Positions 34,773-47,285 of a stretch of 64,000 nucleotides of DNA are shown piece after piece. The stretch covers positions 310,001-374,000 of the forward strand of contig NZ_NEJH01000001.1 of assembly GCF_002113025.1 (NCBI RefSeq). Direction: 5' to 3'. Within the stretch, counting starts at the first letter, position 1. Each line of letters begins with the position of its first letter. This stretch comes from Pseudomonas sp. B28(2017). Its GTDB lineage: Bacteria > Pseudomonadota > Gammaproteobacteria > Pseudomonadales > Pseudomonadaceae. Position numbers and translations under genes: made by a program. Under the pieces are notes generated by a model. The model had not been told where the DNA came from. It searched no databases and saw nothing but the letters and a program-made list of their open reading frames with translations.

Positions 34773-36044
34773 TTACTCCACAAACAGGGTAGCGGGTTGT
34801 TCGAGCAAGCCACGGATGGCCTGGATGAATAGCGCCGCATCCATGCCGTCGACCACCCGGTGATCGAAGGAGCTGGAGAGGTTCATCATCTTGCGGATCA
34901 CGATCTGGCCTTTGATTACCATTGGTCGTTCAACGATCTTGTTGACGCCGACAATCGCCACTTCCGGCAGGTTCAGCACTGGCGTACTGACAATGCCGCC
35001 CAAGGCGCCGAGGCTGGTCAGGGTAATGGTCGAACCGGACAACTCGTCGCGGCTGGCCTTGCCGTTGCGTGCGGCGGTGGCCAGGCGGGCGATTTCCGCC
35101 GCGCTGTCCCACAGGCTGCGGGCTTCGGCGTGACGCACCACCGGCACCATCAGGCCGACGTCGCTCTGAGTCGCGACGCCGACGTGTACGGCGCCGAGGC
35201 GGGTGATGACCTGGGCTTCGTCGTCGTAGCGGGCGTTCATTTGCGGGAAGTCGCGCAGAGCGACGACCATGGCGCGGACCAGGAACGGCAGCAACGTGAG
35301 TTTGCCGCGAGTCGCGCCATGTTTTTCATTGAGGTGCGCGCGCAACTCTTCCACGGCGGTGACGTCGATTTCTTCGACGTAGCTGAAGTGGGCGGCGCGC
35401 TGGGTGGCGTCCTGCATGCGCTGGGCGATCTTGCGGCGCATGCCGATCACCGGGATCTGCTGTTCATCGGTGCGTTGGGCATATGCGGCGGCCGGTGCCG
35501 AAGCGTTCGACTGACCCTGGGCCAGATAGGCTTCGAGGTCGTCGTGCAGAATCCGTCCGGCGGGGCCACTGCCACGCACCAGACGCAACTGGATACCGAG
35601 ATCCAGCGCATGCTTGCGCACGGCCGGCGAGGCCAGCGGACGTTCATCGGCTTCGCGAGCCACCATCGGGCCCTGGCATATGGCAGATTTCGGCGCTGCG
35701 GCAGCGACCGGTTTGCTTTCCATCACGGCTTCGACTTTCGGTGCTGCGACTGGCGCTTCTTTCACAGGGGCCGGTTGCGCTGACTCCTTAACGTTGCCCG
35801 CGCCTTCGACTTCAATGCTGATCAACACGCTGCCAACCGCCATGACTTCGCCCGGCTGGCCGCCGAGGGCGATGACCTTGCCGTGCACGGGCGACGGAAT
35901 ATCCACCATCGCTTTATCCGTCATGACATCGGCCAGCACCTGATCTTCGACGACCATGTCGCCGACCTTGACGTGCCACACCGACAATTCAACTTCCGCA
36001 ATGCCTTCGCCAATGTCCGGCATTTTAATAACGTGCGTGCCCAT
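34773..36044 (-). CDS. bkdB: Dihydrolipoyl transacylase of the branched-chain 2-oxoacid dehydrogenase (E2)
   Basis: A 423-residue protein in three parts. A single lipoyl domain (1-80) carries Lys44 in VMTDKAMVDIPSP for lipoylation. An Ala/Pro/Lys linker and the peripheral subunit-binding domain (SPAVRKHALDLGIQLRLVRG) follow. The catalytic domain ends with SSSFDHRVVDGMDAA, which holds the active-site His. It transfers the branched acyl group from E1 to CoA and forms the core of the complex. It starts immediately after bkdA2. Confidence 0.94.
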   Translation of the reverse strand: MGTHVIKMPDIGEGIAEVELSVWHVKVGDMVVEDQVLADVMTDKAMVDIPSPVHGKVIALGGQPGEVMAVGSVLISIEVEGAGNVKESAQPAPVKEAPVAAPKVEAVMESKPVAAAAPKSAICQGPMVAREADERPLASPAVRKHALDLGIQLRLVRGSGPAGRILHDDLEAYLAQGQSNASAPAAAYAQRTDEQQIPVIGMRRKIAQRMQDATQRAAHFSYVEEIDVTAVEELRAHLNEKHGATRGKLTLLPFLVRAMVVALRDFPQMNARYDDEAQVITRLGAVHVGVATQSDVGLMVPVVRHAEARSLWDSAAEIARLATAARNGKASRDELSGSTITLTSLGALGGIVSTPVLNLPEVAIVGVNKIVERPMVIKGQIVIRKMMNLSSSFDHRVVDGMDAALFIQAIRGLLEQPATLFVE

Positions 36045-37103
36045 TCAGACCTCCATGACCCGTTTCAACGCCGCGCCCACACGGGACGGCCCTGGGAAAT
36101 ACGCCCACTCCTGCGCGTGCGGGTAAGGGGTGTCCCAACCGGTGACGCGCTCGATCGGCGCTTCCAGGTAGTGGAAGCAGTGCTCTTGCACCAGCGCCGT
36201 CAGTTCGGCACCGAAGCCGCAAGTGCGTGTGGCTTCGTGAACGATCACGCAGCGCCCGGTTTTCTTCACCGATCTGGTGATGGTTTCCAGGTCCAGCGGC
36301 CACAGGCTGCGCAGGTCGATGACTTCGGCATCCACGCCGCTTTCTTCAGCGGCGACTTGTGACACGTAGACGGTGGTGCCGTAGGTCAGCACGGTGACGT
36401 CCTTACCCGGACGGGCGATCGCGGCAACGTCCAGCGGTACGGTGTAGTAGCCGTCCGGAACCTGTGCGGCGGGGTGTTTCGACCAAGGGGTTACCGGGCG
36501 CTCGTGGTGGCCGTCGAAAGGGCCGTTGTACAGGCGTTTCGGCTCCAGGAAGATCACCGGGTCATCGTTTTCGATGGCGGCGATCAGCAGGCCCTTGGCG
36601 TCGTAGGGGTTGGACGGCATGACGGTGCGCAGACCGCACACCTGAGTGAAGAGTGCCTCGATGCTCTGGCTGTGGGTCTGGCCGCCATAGATGCCGCCGC
36701 CGCAGGGCATGCGCAGGGTCAGCGGCGCGGTGAACTCGCCGGCCGAGCGATAACGCAGGCGCGCGGCTTCGGAAATGATCTGGTCGTAGGCCGGGTACAC
36801 ATAGTCGGCGAACTGGATCTCCACCACCGGGCGCAGACCGTAGGCGCCCATGCCCACGGCGGTACCGACGATACCGCTTTCAGAGATCGGCGCATCGAAC
36901 ACCCGCGAGGTGCCGTACTTGGCCTGCAGGCCTTCGGTGCAGCGGAACACGCCGCCGAAGTAACCCACGTCCTGGCCGAAGACCACGACGTTGTCGTCAC
37001 GCTCAAGCATCACATCCATGGCCGAGCGCAGGGCCTGGATCATGGTCATGGTGGTCGTGGTCATGGCGGTTTCCAGCTCGATTTTATTGTTGTGATCGTT
37101 CAT
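36045..37103 (-). CDS. bkdA2: Branched-chain 2-oxoacid dehydrogenase E1 beta subunit
   Basis: A 352-residue transketolase-type beta subunit. VVVFGQDVGYFGGVFRCTEG, ISESGIVGTAVGMGAYGLRP and HSQSIEALFTQVCGLRTVMP are hallmark blocks, and the C-terminal domain includes EVIDLRSLWPLDLETI. With BkdA1 it forms the thiamine-diphosphate E1 that decarboxylates branched 2-keto acids. One base separates it from the bkdA1 stop, implying translational coupling. The first 14 residues (before MTTTTMTMIQALRSAM) may be extra if the second Met is used. Confidence 0.93.
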   Translation of the reverse strand: MNDHNNKIELETAMTTTTMTMIQALRSAMDVMLERDDNVVVFGQDVGYFGGVFRCTEGLQAKYGTSRVFDAPISESGIVGTAVGMGAYGLRPVVEIQFADYVYPAYDQIISEAARLRYRSAGEFTAPLTLRMPCGGGIYGGQTHSQSIEALFTQVCGLRTVMPSNPYDAKGLLIAAIENDDPVIFLEPKRLYNGPFDGHHERPVTPWSKHPAAQVPDGYYTVPLDVAAIARPGKDVTVLTYGTTVYVSQVAAEESGVDAEVIDLRSLWPLDLETITRSVKKTGRCVIVHEATRTCGFGAELTALVQEHCFHYLEAPIERVTGWDTPYPHAQEWAYFPGPSRVGAALKRVMEV

Positions 37104-37104
37104 G

Positions 37105-38407
<1,303 letters not shown>

Positions 38408-38525
38408 TTGTCCTACAACAATCATAGGCCCGCCCAAGAAGAATATTTCTCTCTGTTTCGTTGCGTTAAAGATCATTTGCAGATAAAAAAACTGCATAAA
38501 CATAAAAAGCAGGTGGTTTTGTCTC

Positions 38526-39014
38526 ATGCGCAAACTGGACCGTACCGATATCGGGATTCTCAACAGCCTTCAGGAGAACGCACGCATCACCAACGCCGAC
38601 CTCGCGCGTTCGGTGAACCTGTCGCCGACACCGTGTTTCAACCGGGTCAAGGCCATGGAAGAACTGGGGGTGATTCGCGAGCAAGTGACGCTGCTGGATG
38701 CCGACCTGTTGGGGCTGCACGTGAACGTGTTCATTCATGTCAGCCTGGAGAAGCAGGTGGAGGAGGCGTTGCAGCATTTCGAGGAAGCGATTTCCGACCG
38801 CCCCGAGGTGATGGAGTGCTACCTGATGGCCGGCGACCCGGACTACCTGATCCGGGTACTGGTGCCGACCATTCAGTCGCTGGAGCGTTTCATGATGGAC
38901 TTTCTGACCAAGGTACCTGGGGTGGCGAACATTCGTTCGAGCTTTGCGCTCAAGCAGGTGCGCTACAAGACTGCATTGCCATTACCGGCAAACGGATTGA
39001 CTCTCGGCAACTAG
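38526..39014 (+). CDS. bkdR: Lrp-family regulator of the bkd operon
   Basis: A 162-residue Lrp/AsnC protein. The N-terminal helix-turn-helix is [20 protein letters not shown]...[20 protein letters not shown], and the C-terminal RAM ligand domain includes [20 protein letters not shown]. In P. putida BkdR activates bkd in response to branched-chain amino acids and represses itself. Divergent position beside bkdA1 supports the same role. AGGTGG lies about 8 nt before the ATG. Confidence 0.92.
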   Translation: MRKLDRTDIGILNSLQENARITNADLARSVNLSPTPCFNRVKAMEELGVIREQVTLLDADLLGLHVNVFIHVSLEKQVEEALQHFEEAISDRPEVMECYLMAGDPDYLIRVLVPTIQSLERFMMDFLTKVPGVANIRSSFALKQVRYKTALPLPANGLTLGN

Positions 39015-39026
39015 GCAGCGCAAATC

Positions 39027-39047
39027 CTGGAGCAAGCTCGCTCCTCC
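39027..39047. repeat. Single REP-like hairpin
   Basis: GGAGCAAGCTCGCTCC is a perfect short hairpin of the REP core, just after the bkdR stop codon. Confidence 0.6.
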
Positions 39048-39079
39048 ACTCGAAGGCGTCGGTTCAAGCACTGCAGATT

Positions 39080-40354
39080 TCAAGTGCTGACGTGATACGG
39101 ATTCCTCGGATCATGATTCCAGTCCAGGAACGGCTTGCCAGTCTCCACCGGCACCATCTCGATACAGTCCTGCACCGGGCAGGTGATCTGGCACAGATTG
39201 CAGCCCACGCACTCCTCGTCGATCACTTGATACTTGTGAGTGCCATCCGCCTGCTTGAGGCTGGCCACGGCCTGGTGTGAGGTGTCCTCACAGGCAATAT
39301 GGCAACGACCACAGCCAATGCACGCCTCCTGATCGATTTTCGCAATCACCTGGTAGTTGATGTCCAGGTACTTCCAGTCCGTGGTGTTGCCCACCGCACG
39401 GCCGGAAAACTCCGAGATGCTGGCGTAGCCCTGACTGTCCATCCAGCGCGACAAACCATCCTTCATGTCTTCGACAATCCGGAAGCCATGCAGCATCGCT
39501 GCCGTGCACACTTGCACCGCGCCGCTGCCGAGCGCGATGAATTCCGCGGCGTCGCGCCAATTGCCGATGCCGCCGATGCCGCTGATGGGCAGGCCCTGGG
39601 TCTGCGGATCACGGGCGATTTCGGCGACCATGTTCAAGGCAATCGGCTTGACTGCCGAACCGCAATAGCCGCCATGGGTGCTCTGGCTGCCGACTATAGG
39701 ATTGGCCACCATGCGTTCCAGATTGACGCTGGTGATCGAATTGATCGTATTGATCAGCGACACCGCATCGGCACCACCTCGGTGGGCGGCGCGGGCGGCG
39801 ACACGGATGTCGGTGATGTTCGGCGTGAGCTTGACGATCACCGGCAAAGAGCAATACGTCTTGCACCAGCGGGTGACCTGTTCCACGTATTCCGGCACCT
39901 GGCCGACCGCCGCGCCCATGCCCCGTTCCGGCATGCCGTGGGGACAGCCGAAATTCAGCTCGATGCCGTCGGCGCCGGTGGCTTCCACCAGCGGCAGGAT
40001 GTGTTTCCAGGATTCTTCGACGCAGGGCACCATCAATGACACGATCAGCGCGCGGTCCGGCCAGTCCTTTTTGACCTGGGTGATTTCCCGCAGGTTGATC
40101 TCCAGCGAACGGTCAGTGATCAGCTCGATGTTGTTAAAACCGAGTACCTCCCGGTTAGCCCCGAAGTGCGCGGAGTAGCGCGACGACACGTTGACCGCCG
40201 CCGGGTCTTCACCCAGGGTTTTCCAGACCACGCCACCCCAGCCGGCCTCGAAGGCGCGGACGACGTTGTAGGCCTTGTCGGTCGGCGGCGCGGAGGCCAG
40301 CCAGAACGGATTGGGCGCTTTGATGCCGGCGAAGACAATCGACAGATCGGCCAT
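39080..40354 (-). CDS. preA: NAD-dependent dihydropyrimidine dehydrogenase subunit PreA
   Basis: A 424-residue protein. The FMN-binding TIM barrel resembles dihydroorotate dehydrogenase (LSIVFAGIKAPNPFWLASAP; ELNFGCPHGMPERGMGAAVG; ISGIGGIGNWRDAAEFIALG). The C-terminus has two [4Fe-4S] motifs, CIGCGRCHIAC and CVGCNLCQITCPVQDC. With PreT it reduces uracil and thymine to dihydropyrimidines, the first step of reductive pyrimidine breakdown. Its ATG follows the preT stop directly, with GGAGG inside the preT end. Confidence 0.93.
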   Translation of the reverse strand: MADLSIVFAGIKAPNPFWLASAPPTDKAYNVVRAFEAGWGGVVWKTLGEDPAAVNVSSRYSAHFGANREVLGFNNIELITDRSLEINLREITQVKKDWPDRALIVSLMVPCVEESWKHILPLVEATGADGIELNFGCPHGMPERGMGAAVGQVPEYVEQVTRWCKTYCSLPVIVKLTPNITDIRVAARAAHRGGADAVSLINTINSITSVNLERMVANPIVGSQSTHGGYCGSAVKPIALNMVAEIARDPQTQGLPISGIGGIGNWRDAAEFIALGSGAVQVCTAAMLHGFRIVEDMKDGLSRWMDSQGYASISEFSGRAVGNTTDWKYLDINYQVIAKIDQEACIGCGRCHIACEDTSHQAVASLKQADGTHKYQVIDEECVGCNLCQITCPVQDCIEMVPVETGKPFLDWNHDPRNPYHVST

Positions 40355-41722
40355 TTATGCAGCCTCCACATTGAGCATCAGTTGAGCGTTGATCGCTTCG
40401 GCGGCGCGTTTGCCGTGTTGCACCGCTTGCACGGTAAGGTCTTGATCGAGGCTGGTGCAGTCGCCGCCGGCATACACGCCGGGAATGCTGGTGCGCAGCT
40501 GTTCATCGACTTCGATACGCTCGCCCTGACGCTTGAGTTCACGCGCCAGGGGGTCGGTGAGGGCGCTGCTGTCGAAGGCCTGGCCGATGGCTTTGAAGAT
40601 CGCGTCGGCGGCCAGTTCGAAGGTTTCACCGGTGGTTTGCAGGCGACCTTCGACCAGATGGGTGCGGGCGAAACGCATGCCGCGCACGCGGCCGTGGTCA
40701 TCGAGCAGCACTTCATCGGGTTGCGCCCAGGTCATCAGCCGTACCTGATTGGCCTTGGCGATCTCCTGTTCGTGGCGGGTTGCGCCCATGTCTTCGGTAC
40801 CGCGGCGGTACACCAGGTTCACGTCACGGGCGCCGAGGCGGGCCATTTGCACTGCCATGTCGATGGCGGTGTTGCCGGCACCGAGGACGATGCAATGGTC
40901 GGCCAGGGGCAGTTGGGTCAGGTCATCGGCCTGGCGCAGTTCGCGGATATAGTCAGTGGCGGCGAGCAGGCCGGGGGCATCTTCGTGGGCCAGACCCAAT
41001 TGTTTGCTGGCGTTGAGCCCGAGGCCGAGGAACACCGCATCGAACTGTTGATGCAGTTCGCTCAAGGTCAGGTTGTCCCCGAGCTTCTGCCCGTGGCGAA
41101 TTTCGATCCCGCCGATTTCCAGCAGGAACTCAAGCTCCTGTTGTGCGTAGTCATCCACCAATTTGTATTTGGCGATTCCGTATTCGTTGAGGCCGCCAGC
41201 CTTTTCCCTTGCTTCGAAAATCACCACGTCGTGCCCGTGCATGGCACTGCGGTGGGCGCAGGACAAACCGGCGGGACCGGCGCCAACCACGGCGATGCGT
41301 TTGCCGGTGGCGGCAGCACGCTGGAACGGGTGGGTGCTGAAATGGGCGTTGTCCACGGCGTAGCGCTGCAACAGGCCGATCATGACTGGCGCACACTCGT
41401 GGGCGTTGTTGCGCACGCAAGCTTGCTGGCAAAGAATTTCCGTCGGGCACACCCGGGCGCAACTGCCGCCGAGGATGTTGGCCGAGAGGATCTTCTGCGC
41501 GGCGCCTTGCACATTGTCCTGCGCAATGCTGCGGATGAACGAGGGAATGTCGATTTCGCTCGGACAGGCATTCACGCACGGCGCGTCGTAACAATACAGG
41601 CAGCGTGAGGCTTCCAGATGCGCCTGGCGTTCGTTGAGCGGCGGCGCCAGATCGGTGAAACGGTCGGCGAGGGCGGCCGCGTTCTCGTAGGGATGCGGGA
41701 GATGACTCAGGGTCTTGATCAC
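40355..41722 (-). CDS. preT: NAD-dependent dihydropyrimidine dehydrogenase subunit PreT
   Basis: A 455-residue flavoprotein related to the glutamate synthase small subunit. The N-terminal Fe-S region has CLYCYDAPCVNACP and CARVCPTEILCQQAC. FAD-binding is IAVVGAGPAGLSCAHRSAMH and NAD-binding CIVLGAGNTAIDMAVQMARL. It passes electrons from NADH to PreA. I start at GTG 41722 behind GTGAGGCCAAAACC; the longer frame to 41833 translates a REP element. It lies 160 bp downstream of the dihydropyrimidinase gene on the same strand. Confidence 0.9.
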   Translation of the reverse strand: MIKTLSHLPHPYENAAALADRFTDLAPPLNERQAHLEASRCLYCYDAPCVNACPSEIDIPSFIRSIAQDNVQGAAQKILSANILGGSCARVCPTEILCQQACVRNNAHECAPVMIGLLQRYAVDNAHFSTHPFQRAAATGKRIAVVGAGPAGLSCAHRSAMHGHDVVIFEAREKAGGLNEYGIAKYKLVDDYAQQELEFLLEIGGIEIRHGQKLGDNLTLSELHQQFDAVFLGLGLNASKQLGLAHEDAPGLLAATDYIRELRQADDLTQLPLADHCIVLGAGNTAIDMAVQMARLGARDVNLVYRRGTEDMGATRHEQEIAKANQVRLMTWAQPDEVLLDDHGRVRGMRFARTHLVEGRLQTTGETFELAADAIFKAIGQAFDSSALTDPLARELKRQGERIEVDEQLRTSIPGVYAGGDCTSLDQDLTVQAVQHGKRAAEAINAQLMLNVEAA

Positions 41723-41794
41723 GGTTTTGGCCTCACGGTGATTTGAGGTGCTGCCTCTGATGGGCATTGTTTTTTGTGTTGTCTGTGCGGGCCT

Positions 41795-41870
41795 CTTCGC
41801 GAGCAGGCTCGCTCCCACAGGTTTTGTGAACACCCGAGATCCCTGTGGGAGCGAGCCTGCTCGCGATAGG
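41795..41870. repeat. REP pair between dihydropyrimidinase gene and preT
   Basis: TTCGCGAGCAGGCTCGCTCC and its inverted copy (GTGGGAGCGAGCCTGCTCGC), in the outward arrangement, 20 bp apart. It divides a co-directional gene set, so it may tune differential mRNA stability. Confidence 0.85.
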
Positions 41871-41883
41871 CCGAAGGCAGCTC

Positions 41884-43887
<2,004 letters not shown>

Positions 43888-45372
43888 ATGCAACAGATCA
43901 GATCGCAAGTGACCGAGCGCGACGGCTTGTTTGAGCTGGAAGCCGGCAGCGATGTCCTCGACAGTCCCCGTTACAACCACGACATAGCACCGACCAGGGT
44001 GCGCGAACGGACCTGGAACAAATGGCACATCACCGCGTTATGGGTGGGCATGGCGATCTGCGTGCCGACCTACACCCTCGGCGGGGTACTGACCGCGTAC
44101 TTCGGCCTGACCGTCGGTGAAGCGCTGCTGGCGATTCTGCTGGCCAACATCATCGTGTTGATTCCCCTGACTCTCAACGCCTTTCCCGGCACCAAGTACG
44201 GCATTCCCTTTCCGGTGTTGCTGCGCTCGTCCTTCGGCGTGCTCGGCTCCAACATACCGTGCCTGATCCGCGCCCTGGTGGCGTGTGGCTGGTTCGGCAT
44301 CCAGACCATGTTCGGCGGGCTGGCGATTCACCTGTTTCTCGGCTCGGTGTTCGAGGGCTGGAAATCCCTGGGTGGCACCGGCGAGGTCATCGGCTTCATG
44401 GTGTTCTGGGCGCTGAACCTGTGGGTGGTGATTCGCGGCGCCGAGTCGATCAAATGGCTGGAAACCCTGTCGGCTCCGTTGTTGGTGCTGGTGGGCGTAG
44501 GGCTGCTGGTCTGGGCCATGCCGAACGTTTCGATGACCGAGTTGCTGGCGATTCCGGCCAAACGTCCCGAAGGCGCCGGGGTGGCCAGTTACTTCGCCGC
44601 CGGGCTGACCGCGATGGTCGGTTTCTGGGCCACGCTGTCACTGAACATTCCGGACTTCAGTCGCTACGCAAAAAGCCAGAAGGACCAGATTGTCGGGCAG
44701 ATCATCGGTTTGCCGCTGACCATGTTCCTGTTCGCGTCCCTGGGCGTGGTGATGACCGCGGCCTCGGTGAAGCTGGTGGGCGTGACGGTTTCCGATCCGG
44801 TGACCCTGATCGGCCATATCCAGAGCCCGGTGTGGGTCGCACTGGCAATGGCGCTGATCATCATCGCCACGCTGTCGACCAATACCGCAGCGAATATCGT
44901 GTCACCGACCAATGACTTCCAGAACATCGCCCCCAAGGTGATCAACCGCACCAGCGCCGTGCTGCTTACCGGATTCGTCGGATTGGCGTTGATGGCCCAT
45001 GAACTGCTGAAAAAGCTTGGCCTGATCGTCTCGGATGTCAGTCTGGAAACCGTTTATTCCAACTGGTTGCTCGGCTATTCCAGCCTGCTGGGGCCGATTG
45101 CCGGGATCATGGTGGTGGACTATTTCCTGATCAAGAAACAACAACTGGACCTTGCCGGCCTGTACCGCGATGACGTGTATCCGGCGTGGAACTGGTGCGG
45201 CTTCATGGCCTTCGGCGTGCCGGTGGTGTTGACACTGCTGTCCCTGGGCAGCGATGCCTTCAACTGGTTCTACAGCTATGGCTGGTTTACCGGCTCAGCC
45301 CTTGGTGGGGTGATTTATTACGGGTTGAGTGTGATGCGGCCCAGCCCGTCAATCGCTAAATCTACGGTGTGA
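43888..45372 (+). CDS. NCS1-family nucleobase/hydantoin permease
   Basis: A 494-residue protein with about twelve transmembrane helices. The NCS1 hallmarks are NKWHITALWVGMAICVPTYT, FPGTKYGIPFPVLLRSSFGV with LGSNIPCLIRALVACGWFGI, and NIPDFSRYAKSQKDQIVGQ. The family takes up uracil, allantoin or hydantoins with Na+ or H+. Flanking genes point to uracil, dihydrouracil or hydantoin as the substrate. GTGGAGCGGCC precedes the ATG. It leads into the amidohydrolase gene 97 bp downstream. Confidence 0.9.
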   Translation: MQQIRSQVTERDGLFELEAGSDVLDSPRYNHDIAPTRVRERTWNKWHITALWVGMAICVPTYTLGGVLTAYFGLTVGEALLAILLANIIVLIPLTLNAFPGTKYGIPFPVLLRSSFGVLGSNIPCLIRALVACGWFGIQTMFGGLAIHLFLGSVFEGWKSLGGTGEVIGFMVFWALNLWVVIRGAESIKWLETLSAPLLVLVGVGLLVWAMPNVSMTELLAIPAKRPEGAGVASYFAAGLTAMVGFWATLSLNIPDFSRYAKSQKDQIVGQIIGLPLTMFLFASLGVVMTAASVKLVGVTVSDPVTLIGHIQSPVWVALAMALIIIATLSTNTAANIVSPTNDFQNIAPKVINRTSAVLLTGFVGLALMAHELLKKLGLIVSDVSLETVYSNWLLGYSSLLGPIAGIMVVDYFLIKKQQLDLAGLYRDDVYPAWNWCGFMAFGVPVVLTLLSLGSDAFNWFYSYGWFTGSALGGVIYYGLSVMRPSPSIAKSTV

Positions 45373-45380
45373 ACACTGGC

Positions 45381-45407
45381 CCCATCGCGAGCTTGCACGC
45401 GATGAGG
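45381..45407. repeat. REP-like remnant
   Basis: CCCCATCGCGAGCTTGCACG followed by CGATGAGG, a degenerate REP hairpin just after the permease gene. Confidence 0.45.
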
Positions 45408-45469
45408 CCTTTGAATCCACCCACGAAATGCCTGAAGAAACATACAGGAACAAGCCTGAGGAGATCATC

Positions 45470-46753
45470 ATGAACGCTGCCGTCGACGTTCTGCAGTCCA
45501 GCCATCAGCACATCAACCGCGACCGCCTGTGGCAGTCGCTCATGGAACTGGCCAGGCTTGGCGCTACTGTCAAGGGGGGCGTGTGTCGCCTGGCCCTGAC
45601 CGACCTCGACCGCCAGGCCCGGGACATCTTCGTCAAATGGTGTATCGATGCCGGCTGCACCGTCAGCATCGACGCCGTCGGCAATATCTTCGCCCGGCGT
45701 CCCGGGCGCAATCCCGACCTGCCGCCGGTGATGACCGGCAGCCACATCGATACCCAGCCCACCGGCGGCAAGTTCGATGGTTGCTTCGGTGTATTGGCCG
45801 GCGTCGAAGTGCTGCGCACCCTCAATGACCTGAACATCGAAACTGACGCGCCGCTGGAAGTGGTGGTCTGGACCAACGAAGAAGGTTCGCGCTTTGCCCC
45901 ATGCATGATGGGTTCCGGCGTGTTTGCCGAAAAATTCACCCTCGAGGAAACCCTGGCCAAGGTCGATGCCGATGGCGTCACCGTGGGGCAGGCATTGAAC
46001 GCCATCGGTTACGCGGGCCCGCGTCAGGTCAGTGGCCATGCGGTGGGCGCTTATTTCGAGGCCCACATCGAGCAAGGCCCGATCCTTGAAGACGAGCGCA
46101 AGACCATAGGCGTGGTCATGGGCGCTCTCGGGCAGAAATGGTTCGACCTGAAACTGCGCGGCGTCGAAGCCCATGCCGGCCCGACCCCGATGCACCTGCG
46201 CAAGGATGCACTGGTCGGTGCCGCGGTGATTGTCGGTGCGGTCAACCGCGCCGCCCTCGGCCATCAACCCCACGCCTGCGGCACCGTCGGTTGCCTGCAA
46301 GCCTATCCCGGCTCGCGCAACGTCATCCCTGGCGAAGTACGCATGACCCTGGACTTCCGCCATCTGGAACCGGCACGCCTGGACTCGATGATCGCCGAAG
46401 TACGCGAAGTCATCGAAACCACCTGCGAAGAACACGGCCTGACCTTCGAACTGACCCCAACCGCCGACTTCCCGCCGCTGTACTTCGACAAGGGTTGCGT
46501 CGAAGCCGTGCGCGGCGCAGCCCAGGACCTGGGCCTTTCGCACATGGACATCGTCAGTGGCGCAGGGCACGACGCGATCTTTCTTGCCGAACTCGGCCCG
46601 GCCGGGATGATCTTCGTGCCGTGTGAAGGCGGCATCAGCCACAACGAAATCGAAAACGCCGCGCCGGATGACCTGGCGGCCGGGTGTGCGGTGCTGTTAC
46701 GGGCGATGCTGGCGGCTTCGGCGGCGGTGGCCAAGGGGGCGTTGGCGGCCTGA
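45470..46753 (+). CDS. N-carbamoyl-beta-alanine amidohydrolase (beta-ureidopropionase, M20 family)
   Basis: A 427-residue Zn/Mn-dependent hydrolase of the HyuC/AllC group. Metal ligands are His92 and Asp103 (TGSHIDTQPTGGKFDGCFG), Glu137/Glu138 (WTNEEGSRFAP) and a C-terminal His in GAGHDAIF. The dimerisation domain includes GVEAHAGPTPMHLRKDALV. It splits N-carbamoyl-beta-alanine to beta-alanine, CO2 and ammonia, the last step after PreAT and dihydropyrimidinase; a carbamoyl-amino-acid amidase role is also possible. GAGGAGATCATC precedes ATG 45470. Confidence 0.9.
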   Translation: MNAAVDVLQSSHQHINRDRLWQSLMELARLGATVKGGVCRLALTDLDRQARDIFVKWCIDAGCTVSIDAVGNIFARRPGRNPDLPPVMTGSHIDTQPTGGKFDGCFGVLAGVEVLRTLNDLNIETDAPLEVVVWTNEEGSRFAPCMMGSGVFAEKFTLEETLAKVDADGVTVGQALNAIGYAGPRQVSGHAVGAYFEAHIEQGPILEDERKTIGVVMGALGQKWFDLKLRGVEAHAGPTPMHLRKDALVGAAVIVGAVNRAALGHQPHACGTVGCLQAYPGSRNVIPGEVRMTLDFRHLEPARLDSMIAEVREVIETTCEEHGLTFELTPTADFPPLYFDKGCVEAVRGAAQDLGLSHMDIVSGAGHDAIFLAELGPAGMIFVPCEGGISHNEIENAAPDDLAAGCAVLLRAMLAASAAVAKGALAA

Positions 46754-46785
46754 ACCATGCGACGTGCGCTGAATTGTTCGGCGCA

Positions 46786-46812
46786 CGTCACAATGCGCAA
46801 CCCTCAATCGTC
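46786..46812 (+). promoter_or_regulatory. ECF41-type promoter
   Basis: CGTCACA at 46786-46792, a 16-bp spacer, then CGTC at 46809-46812. The published ECF41 promoter has TGTCACA at -35 and CGTC at -10 with about this spacing, so only one base differs. It sits 35 bp before the ATG of the AhpD-like gene that precedes the ECF41 sigma gene. Confidence 0.75.
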
Positions 46813-46847
46813 ATCCTGTTGAATCCCTCAATCAGTGGAGCAACGCG

Positions 46848-47282
46848 ATGTCGTCCAACACCCAACCGGTCAACCTGCTGCAATCGATCCCACAGGTTTT
46901 CGAAAGCCTGACTCAGGTCCATGTCGTGCTTGATCAGCATGATCTCGACCCCGCCCTCAAACACTTGATCCACCTGCGTGCCTCGCAGATCAACCAGTGC
47001 GGTTTCTGCGTGAAGATGCACACCCGCGAGGCCCGGGAAGCCAATGAAACCAATGAGCGTCTGGATCGTCTGATCGTCTGGCGTCACGTCAGTGATTTCA
47101 GCCATTCGGAGCGTGCCGCGCTGGCGTGGACCGAAGCCTTGACGCTGCTGGATGAAAAAACCGATTACGCCAGCCTGCGCGGTGAACTGAGAGCGCATTT
47201 CAACGATGAACAGATCGGTGCCTTGACGGCCGAGATCGGCATGATCAACCTGTGGAACCGCTTGCAGGTGTCGAGGCACTGA
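46848..47282 (+). CDS. Carboxymuconolactone decarboxylase / AhpD-like protein
   Basis: A 144-residue all-helical protein. The AhpD-type redox motif is present: Cys51-x-x-Cys54 and His58 in NQCGFCVKMHTREA. Such proteins use the Cys pair for peroxide or disulfide chemistry. It is the standard partner of ECF41 sigma factors, and here it lies 3 bp upstream of one, behind a matching promoter. GTGGAGCAACGCG precedes the ATG. Confidence 0.88.
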   Translation: MSSNTQPVNLLQSIPQVFESLTQVHVVLDQHDLDPALKHLIHLRASQINQCGFCVKMHTREAREANETNERLDRLIVWRHVSDFSHSERAALAWTEALTLLDEKTDYASLRGELRAHFNDEQIGALTAEIGMINLWNRLQVSRH

Positions 47283-47285
47283 TTG

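Noticed and set aside
41723..41833. 37-codon N-terminal extension of PreT
   Set aside because: It translates a REP element; GTG 41722 has a well-placed GAGG.
45362..46642. 426-codon minus-strand open frame
   Set aside because: Antisense of the amidohydrolase gene, which has the full metal-ligand set.
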